Shown: in pieces, positions 5,188 through 8,866 of the stretch | Layout: each line of letters begins with the position of its first letter | Numbering within the stretch: position 1 is the stretch's first letter | Assembly (NCBI GenBank): GCA_028685295.1 | Contig: JAQUEL010000079.1 | Coordinates: 1-8,866 of the forward strand | DNA length: 8,866 nt | Direction: 5' to 3' | Source: a bacterium | GTDB taxonomy: Bacteria > UBP13 > UBA5359 | The notes under the pieces: model-generated | Database searches by the model: none | Seen by the model: only the letters and a program-made list of their open reading frames with translations | What the model was told of the DNA's origin: nothing | Position numbers and translations under genes: made by a program

Positions 5188-5993
5188 GTTTTCTGAGCAT
5201 TATGCGCAAATTGAAAGAGGCTGAAATTGCAGAACGCTGCCAGCGATACTCACTGACTGAACTCAAAGCTGCCTGCAGAGATCTGGCATCCAGTCGTGAC
5301 TTTGCCGGCGCTTTGAGCCGTCCGGGCATCTCCATAATCGCTGAGCTCAAGTATGCCTCACCCTCGAAGGGCAGGATATGCAGTGGGCCGGCTCCGGAAG
5401 AGGTGGCTAAAAGTTATGAGCTGGGCGGAGCGGCAGCCATCTCTGTCCTGACTGAAGAGAAGCATTTTTGCGGCGATATGGCTTATTTGGGTAGGGTTCG
5501 TGCCGTTGTGAATTTGCCTCTGCTGCGCAAGGATTTTATTATAGACCCTTATCAGGTTTACGAGAGCCGGCTGGCCGGGGCCGATGCCGTACTCCTTATC
5601 AAGGCCATGCTGAGCGTCGGGCAGCTGTCAGACTTGATCGGGTTGGCGGCGGAATTGGGGCTGGCAGCTCTGACGGAGGTACACGATGAGGCCGAGATGG
5701 AAGAGGCGCTATCGGCCGATGCTCGGCTGATCGGTATCAACAACCGGGATTTGTCTACTCTGGCGGTGGATATCGACAGAGGGATAGAGCTAGCTGGGCG
5801 TTATCGGGAGAAGAAAGCTGGCAAGGGCCTGCTTCTGATAGCTGAGAGCGGCTATTTCAGGCATGAAGATATAGCCCTTCTGCCACAGCAGGGCATTGAT
5901 GCCGTGCTGGTAGGAGAGGCCCTGATGCGAGCCGAAGACAAAGCGGTTGCTATCGGAATTCTGCTGGGAGGCAAATCGGATGACCAGAGTTAA
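5073..5993 (+). CDS. trpC: Indole-3-glycerol phosphate synthase (TrpC) with unusual N-terminal extension
   Basis: TrpC closes and decarboxylates CdRP to indole-3-glycerol phosphate in a TIM barrel. Numbering from ATG 5073 gives 306 residues, about 40 more than usual. The enzyme proper begins near residue 40 (FLSIMRKLKEAEIAER). Key residues are present: IAE91-L-K93-YASPSKG, LRK153DF, TE202VH, N224 in INNRD and E258-S-G-Y. Residues 9-30 are encoded by two 33-bp repeats and match no TrpC. ATG 5073 has an excellent GGAGGG (5061-5066) at 6 nt and overlaps trpD by 14 nt. The alternative ATG 5202 would give a normal 263-residue TrpC, but its GAGGGTGG (5181-5188) is 13 nt away. I favour 5073 on the ribosome binding site, with the extension probably unstructured. 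The gene end overlaps trpF by 14 nt. Confidence 0.93.
   Translation: MSCFNGSTRLCLQATARQARLRSTSYGAASKEGTAFEGGFLSIMRKLKEAEIAERCQRYSLTELKAACRDLASSRDFAGALSRPGISIIAELKYASPSKGRICSGPAPEEVAKSYELGGAAAISVLTEEKHFCGDMAYLGRVRAVVNLPLLRKDFIIDPYQVYESRLAGADAVLLIKAMLSVGQLSDLIGLAAELGLAALTEVHDEAEMEEALSADARLIGINNRDLSTLAVDIDRGIELAGRYREKKAGKGLLLIAESGYFRHEDIALLPQQGIDAVLVGEALMRAEDKAVAIGILLGGKSDDQS
5090..5162. repeat. Two diverged 33-bp tandem repeats with stem-loops (REP-like) inside the trpC 5' end
   Basis: Copies lie at 5097-5128 and 5130-5162, matching at about 26 of 33 aligned columns with one 1-nt gap; the core agctacggc is identical. Each copy adjoins a hairpin: AAGCACA/TGTGCTT (5090-5096 with 5101-5107, CGCC loop) and GCAGG/CCTGC (5123-5127 with 5132-5136). 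The stems differ in sequence yet both still pair. On the minus strand each hairpin is preceded by GTAGCT(C/T)GTA. A GTAG tetranucleotide before a stem-loop is a hallmark of REP elements mobilised by RAYT transposases. Both copies are read in frame as 11-codon units of trpC. Confidence 0.6.
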
Positions 5994-6600
5994 GATCTGC
6001 GGCATAACCGATACCGGTGATGCCCTGGCGGCCGTGGCCGCCGGCGCTGATGCCCTGGGATTTGTCTTTGCCCCGGGCCCCAGGCAGGTGAGTGTGGAAA
6101 AAGCGGCAGAAATAATATCCGCTCTGCCTCCGCTGGTGACGACGGTAGGAGTCTTTGTAGATGCTTCAGCGGAGGATATCAGGCAGACCACCGCTGTTTG
6201 CGGCCTGGGAGCCGTGCAGCTGCACGGCAATGAAAGCCCTGTCATTTGCCGGGAGCTGTCTCCGCTGAGGGTGATTAAAGCCTTTCGGGTAGCCGCTGAA
6301 GGAGATCTGCGGCCGCTTAGCGAATATACCGGCTGTGCTCATTTGCTGGATAGCCGCATAGAAGGCCTGGCCGGTGGCAGTGGAAAGGCATTCGCCTGGG
6401 GCCTGGCCGCTGGTGCGGCTGCTATAAGCTCTTGTCTTATCCTGGCCGGAGGCCTTAATCCCGGCAATGTATCTGAGGCTATAGCCTCCGTCAGGCCCTG
6501 GGCCGTGGATGTCAGCAGCGGAGTGGAGAGCAGCCCTGGAATCAAGGATGCGAAGTTGATAAAGGAATTTGTGGCTGAAGTTAAAAAGATATCAGCGTAA
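5980..6600 (+). CDS. trpF: Phosphoribosylanthranilate isomerase (TrpF)
   Basis: TrpF is a TIM-barrel isomerase that carries out the Amadori rearrangement of phosphoribosylanthranilate to CdRP, the substrate of TrpC. ATG 5980 is chosen over the upstream TTG 5947. It has GGGAGG (5966-5971) at 8 nt spacing and gives the standard N-terminus MTRVKICGIT; the protein is then 206 residues, normal for TrpF. Catalytic C7 (KICG) and D124 (HLLDS) are both visible. GADALGFVFAPGPRQVS, VGVFVDA, VQLHGNES, ILAGGLNPGNV and VDVSSGVESSPGIKD (phosphate-binding end of the barrel) complete the family signature. It overlaps trpC by 14 nt in a different frame and is followed by a 113-nt gap before trpB. It is separate from TrpC, unlike the enterobacterial TrpC-TrpF fusion. 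Confidence 0.95.
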   Translation: MTRVKICGITDTGDALAAVAAGADALGFVFAPGPRQVSVEKAAEIISALPPLVTTVGVFVDASAEDIRQTTAVCGLGAVQLHGNESPVICRELSPLRVIKAFRVAAEGDLRPLSEYTGCAHLLDSRIEGLAGGSGKAFAWGLAAGAAAISSCLILAGGLNPGNVSEAIASVRPWAVDVSSGVESSPGIKDAKLIKEFVAEVKKISA

Positions 6601-6613
6601 GAGCGGAGGGAAT

Positions 6614-6661
6614 ATGCCAGAGCAGACCTCTTCATGTACGGAAGCGATGATACGTTCCTGA
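6614..6661 (+). CDS. Possible 15-residue leader or vestigial ORF between trpF and trpB
   Basis: In the only sizeable non-overlapping gap of the trp genes, CGGAGGG (6604-6610) is followed 3 nt later by an ATG opening MPEQTSSCTEAMIRS and a TGA. The Shine-Dalgarno is strong but slightly close. The peptide has no Trp or His codon, so it is not a classical attenuator leader. It could help keep ribosomes on the message or be a relic of a deleted gene. No terminator-type hairpin lies between it and trpB; only a weak CAGAGC/GCTCTG pair 51 nt apart is seen. Confidence 0.25.
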   Translation: MPEQTSSCTEAMIRS

Positions 6662-6713
6662 GGCTGCAATCCACGCTCTGCCGGCAATCACATAGACAAG
6701 GAGTGAATATACT

Positions 6714-7889
6714 ATGAAAGAATGGCATTTCGGAGATTTCGGCGGGCGCTATGTGCCCGAGACATTGATGCCGGCCCTGGAAGAGCTGGCTGAAGAGTAT
6801 GCCCGGGCCCAGGCTGATCCCACTTTTATAAAGGAATTGGATTATTACCTGCATCAATACGTCGGCCGGCCTACCCCGCTTTACCAGGCCAGGCGCCTGG
6901 CGGAGAAACTGGGCGGGGCTCGTATATATCTGAAACGGGAGGACCTCTGTCATACCGGATCGCATAAATTGAATAACACTATGGGGCAGGTGCTGCTGGC
7001 CAGGCGGATGGGCAAACCCAGAGTGATAGCTGAAACCGGCGCCGGGCAGCATGGCGTAGCCACGGCTACCGTGGCCGCCCTCTTCGGCCTGGAATGCGAT
7101 GTCTATATGGGAGCCGAGGATATGAGGCGCCAGGCCCTTAATGTCTACCGCATGCGCCTGCTGGGCGCCAGGGTCATAGGCGTGGAATCCGGCAGCCGCA
7201 CCTTGAAAGAGGCCACCAGCGAAGCTATGCGTGATTGGGCCGCTACGGTGGAGCATACTCATTATATTATCGGCTCTGTGGTCGGCCCTCATCCCTATCC
7301 GACCATGGTCAGGGATTTTCAGGCTGTCATCGGCCGTGAGGTGGAGCGTGATATGCTGCAACAAGAGGGACGCCTGCCCGATTATCTGGTGGCCTGTGTC
7401 GGCGGCGGCAGCAATGCCATGGGCCTTTTTCATCAATTTGTGGACAAAGGGCCGAGGTTGATAGGCGTGGAGGCCGGAGGTCTCGGTCTGAGCAGCGATA
7501 AGCACTCCGCTTCCATCAACGCCGGCAGCCCCGGTATTCTGCATGGCGCCCACAGCTTTATTATTCAGGATGATCAGGGACAGGTATTGCCGACGCACTC
7601 CATTTCCGCCGGCCTGGATTATCCCGGAGTAGGGCCGGAACATGCTTGGCTCAAGGCTACCGGCCGAGCGGAGTATATCACCGCCACCGATGCCGAAGCG
7701 CTGGAAGCCTTTCATCTGCTGGCCGAATATGAAGGCATAATTCCCGCCCTGGAGAGTTCGCATGCCATGGCCGGCGCTGTACGGCTGGCGCCTGATCTGG
7801 AACGCGATATGCTGGTGGTCGTGAATATATCCGGCCGAGGTGACAAAGATATCGATGAGATTGCTGAAGTGGAGGGAGTAGATTTATGA
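6714..7889 (+). CDS. trpB: Tryptophan synthase beta subunit (TrpB)
   Basis: TrpB is the PLP enzyme that joins indole, channelled from TrpA, with serine to make tryptophan in the alpha2-beta2 complex. The 391 residues align end to end with the TrpB1 class, beginning at [18 protein letters not shown]85 in HTGSHKLNN is the PLP Schiff-base lysine; most relatives have HTGAHK, so the Ser is a small deviation. E107 in ETGAGQHG is the catalytic acid. G230-G-G-S-N-A-M-G holds the PLP phosphate, and S373 in SGRGDKD contacts the pyridine nitrogen. [10 protein letters not shown] and PGVGPEH also match TrpB1, the form that pairs with TrpA. ATG 6714 has AAGGAG (6698-6703) at 10 nt. Its stop codon overlaps trpA by 4 nt (ATGA), consistent with equal output of the two subunits. 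Confidence 0.97.
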   Translation: MKEWHFGDFGGRYVPETLMPALEELAEEYARAQADPTFIKELDYYLHQYVGRPTPLYQARRLAEKLGGARIYLKREDLCHTGSHKLNNTMGQVLLARRMGKPRVIAETGAGQHGVATATVAALFGLECDVYMGAEDMRRQALNVYRMRLLGARVIGVESGSRTLKEATSEAMRDWAATVEHTHYIIGSVVGPHPYPTMVRDFQAVIGREVERDMLQQEGRLPDYLVACVGGGSNAMGLFHQFVDKGPRLIGVEAGGLGLSSDKHSASINAGSPGILHGAHSFIIQDDQGQVLPTHSISAGLDYPGVGPEHAWLKATGRAEYITATDAEALEAFHLLAEYEGIIPALESSHAMAGAVRLAPDLERDMLVVVNISGRGDKDIDEIAEVEGVDL

Positions 7890-8683
7890 GCCGGATAGCA
7901 CAGCGTTTTAAAGAGCTTAAAGAGCGTAATGAAGCGGCCCTGATACCATTCATCACCACCGGGTATCCCGATTTGCAGCAGAGTCTCAGGATAGTCCTGG
8001 CTCTGGCAGAGGCTGGGGCTGATATCATTGAATTAGGCATACCCTATTCCGATCCCGTAGCCGACGGACCGGTCATTCAGAAAGCCTCACAGCAGGCTCG
8101 AGCCGCCGGTATGGATCTGAAGGCCTTCTTCAGTCTGGTAGCGGAAGTCAGGCGGAAGACCGGCGTGCCTCTGGTGGCTATGACCTATTACAATCCTGTC
8201 TTCGTTTGCGGGCAGAAGCGCTTTGCCGATAACTGCCGGCAGAGCGGCATAGACGGCGTTATTCTTTCCGATCTGCCGCCGGAAGAGGGAGAAGAATGGC
8301 TGAAAATTGCCGCCGGCGCCGGCCTTGACACCATTCTGCTGGCCGCTCCAACCAGCACGGAGGAGAGGCTCAGAAAAGCCATTGACAGTACCTCCGGCTT
8401 CATCTACTGCGTCTCCCGGCTGGGGGTGACCGGCGCCGATCACGATCTCTCCAGCTCATTGCGCCCCCGGCTGGAGCGGATGCGGGCTATGACCGACAAA
8501 CCGCTCTGTGTGGGCTTCGGCCTCTCCATGCCCGAGCATATACGCCAGGTGGCGGCGTTGGCCGACGGCGCCGTGATAGGCAGTGCTCTGGTACGCTTGA
8601 TAGCAGATAATGCCGCTGCGCCTGATCTGCTTGACAAGGTAAGAGGCTTTACAGCGTTGTTGAAGCAGGCAACGATACGGTAG
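7886..8683 (+). CDS. trpA: Tryptophan synthase alpha subunit (TrpA)
   Basis: TrpA cleaves indole-3-glycerol phosphate to indole and glyceraldehyde 3-phosphate and passes indole to TrpB. It is a TIM barrel of 265 residues, the normal length. The catalytic pair E49 ([11 protein letters not shown]) and D60 (PVADGP) falls at the same positions as in Salmonella Trp[26 protein letters not shown] (relatives often have PDLPPEE), [23 protein letters not shown] and [11 protein letters not shown] with GAVIGSALV complete the family pattern, including the phosphate loop. ATG 7886 overlaps the trpB stop and has a GGAGGGAG Shine-Dalgarno (7871-7878). It is the last gene of the operon, and the next gene is convergent. 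Confidence 0.97.
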   Translation: MSRIAQRFKELKERNEAALIPFITTGYPDLQQSLRIVLALAEAGADIIELGIPYSDPVADGPVIQKASQQARAAGMDLKAFFSLVAEVRRKTGVPLVAMTYYNPVFVCGQKRFADNCRQSGIDGVILSDLPPEEGEEWLKIAAGAGLDTILLAAPTSTEERLRKAIDSTSGFIYCVSRLGVTGADHDLSSSLRPRLERMRAMTDKPLCVGFGLSMPEHIRQVAALADGAVIGSALVRLIADNAAAPDLLDKVRGFTALLKQATIR

Positions 8684-8708
8684 ATTCATTCCTTTGCCAG
8701 CGACATGG

Positions 8709-8755
8709 GCCGGATTACCTTCCGGCGCCCGGTGGATATTCCTGCCTCTATCCAC
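8709..8755. terminator. Tandem hairpins in the convergent spacer, possible transcription end
   Basis: Two stem-loops follow trpA: GCCGGA/TCCGGC (8709-8714 with 8721-8726, 6-nt loop) and GTGGATA/TATCCAC (8732-8738 with 8749-8755, 10-nt loop). The second reaches into the stop region of the minus-strand gene. Neither is followed by a T-run on either strand, so they are not standard intrinsic terminators. Their placement between convergent genes is the main argument for a role in ending transcription. Confidence 0.3.
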
Positions 8756-8866
8756 GCTCCAGCCATACTGTCATGGCTCCGGGATCCCTGTTATTCCAAG
8801 CATAGTAAGGAATAAAGAATAATTCTACATCCTCAAGGCGCCTCTGGCTTCCCCACGGACGATACA
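8748..8866 (-). CDS. C-terminus of a GH127 (DUF1680) beta-L-arabinofuranosidase-like protein, partial
   Basis: On the minus strand a frame enters at the right window edge and ends at the TAG at 8748-8750, giving 38 residues. The sequence includes DVELFFIPYYAWNNRDPGAM and then TVWLERG at the end. The block (I/V)PYYAW-x-NR-x-PG-x-M-x-VW at the extreme C-terminus is characteristic, as I recall it, of glycoside hydrolase family 127 (DUF1680). These enzymes remove beta-L-arabinofuranose from plant glycans or glycoproteins. The gene is convergent with trpA, 64 bp between stop codons, and functionally unrelated. The catalytic region is outside the window, so the assignment rests on this short tail alone. 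Confidence 0.65.
   Translation of the reverse strand, partial: YRPWGSQRRLEDVELFFIPYYAWNNRDPGAMTVWLERG

Noticed and set aside
6339-7763. A 474-codon minus-strand open frame opposite trpF and trpB.
   Set aside because: It lies antisense to two unmistakable genes, shows no recognisable domain, and such long antisense frames arise from codon bias in GC-rich genes.
8761-8815. Further inverted repeats (AGCCAT/ATGGCT and TTATTCC/GGAATAA) as terminators.
   Set aside because: They lie within the coding sequence of the minus-strand GH127-like gene and lack T-runs.

Overview
The window is about 8.9 kb of bacterial chromosome. Its core is a complete tryptophan operon, hisI-trpE-trpD-trpC-trpF-trpB-trpA, on the plus strand. 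The gene order trpEDCFBA without trpG, the strong purine-rich Shine-Dalgarno sequences and the LysM/YkuD L,D-transpeptidase upstream fit a Gram-positive, Bacillota-like organism of moderate GC. This assignment is an inference from gene style only; no RNA gene or species marker is present.

Left region (1-893), accessory and decayed. The window opens inside a REP-associated (Y1/HUH) transposase gene that ends early at 307. Element-like sequence runs to about 426. It is followed at once by an open frame (421-699) that lacks a start and carries a C-terminal HEPN-type R-N-x5-H motif. It looks like the tail of a CRISPR-associated CARF-HEPN type protein cut off by the insertion. The stretch 700-849 is AT-richer and shows no gene.

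Middle (850-2158). A promoter lying inside a perfect 8-bp inverted repeat drives a secreted LysM + YkuD L,D-transpeptidase with a C-terminal copper-amine-oxidase-like domain. Its true start codon is uncertain. A second promoter with the same -35 and -10 hexamers lies directly before hisI and predicts an almost leaderless mRNA.

Operon (2159-8683). Monofunctional HisI (histidine step 3) heads the genes for anthranilate synthase component I, anthranilate phosphoribosyltransferase, IGP synthase, PRA isomerase and the two tryptophan synthase subunits. Together these convert chorismate to tryptophan, apart from the missing glutaminase subunit TrpG/PabA, which must come from elsewhere. Most junctions are overlaps (trpE/trpD 4 nt, trpD/trpC 14 nt, trpC/trpF 14 nt, trpB/trpA 4 nt). 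The exceptions are a 34-nt hisI/trpE spacer, whose hairpin buries the trpE ribosome binding site, and a 113-nt trpF/trpB gap holding a possible 15-codon ORF.

The most unusual structure is at the trpD/trpC junction. A roughly 120-bp insert made of two diverged 33-bp repeats, each with a stem-loop and a minus-strand GTAG, is read in frame. It gives TrpC an extra N-terminus of about 40 residues and is flanked by GAGGGTG direct repeats. TrpE also has an altered GRND-type motif (G-C-D-D).

Right end (8684-8866). A short spacer with hairpins is followed by the C-terminal 38 codons of a convergent minus-strand gene, probably a GH127 (DUF1680) beta-L-arabinofuranosidase.
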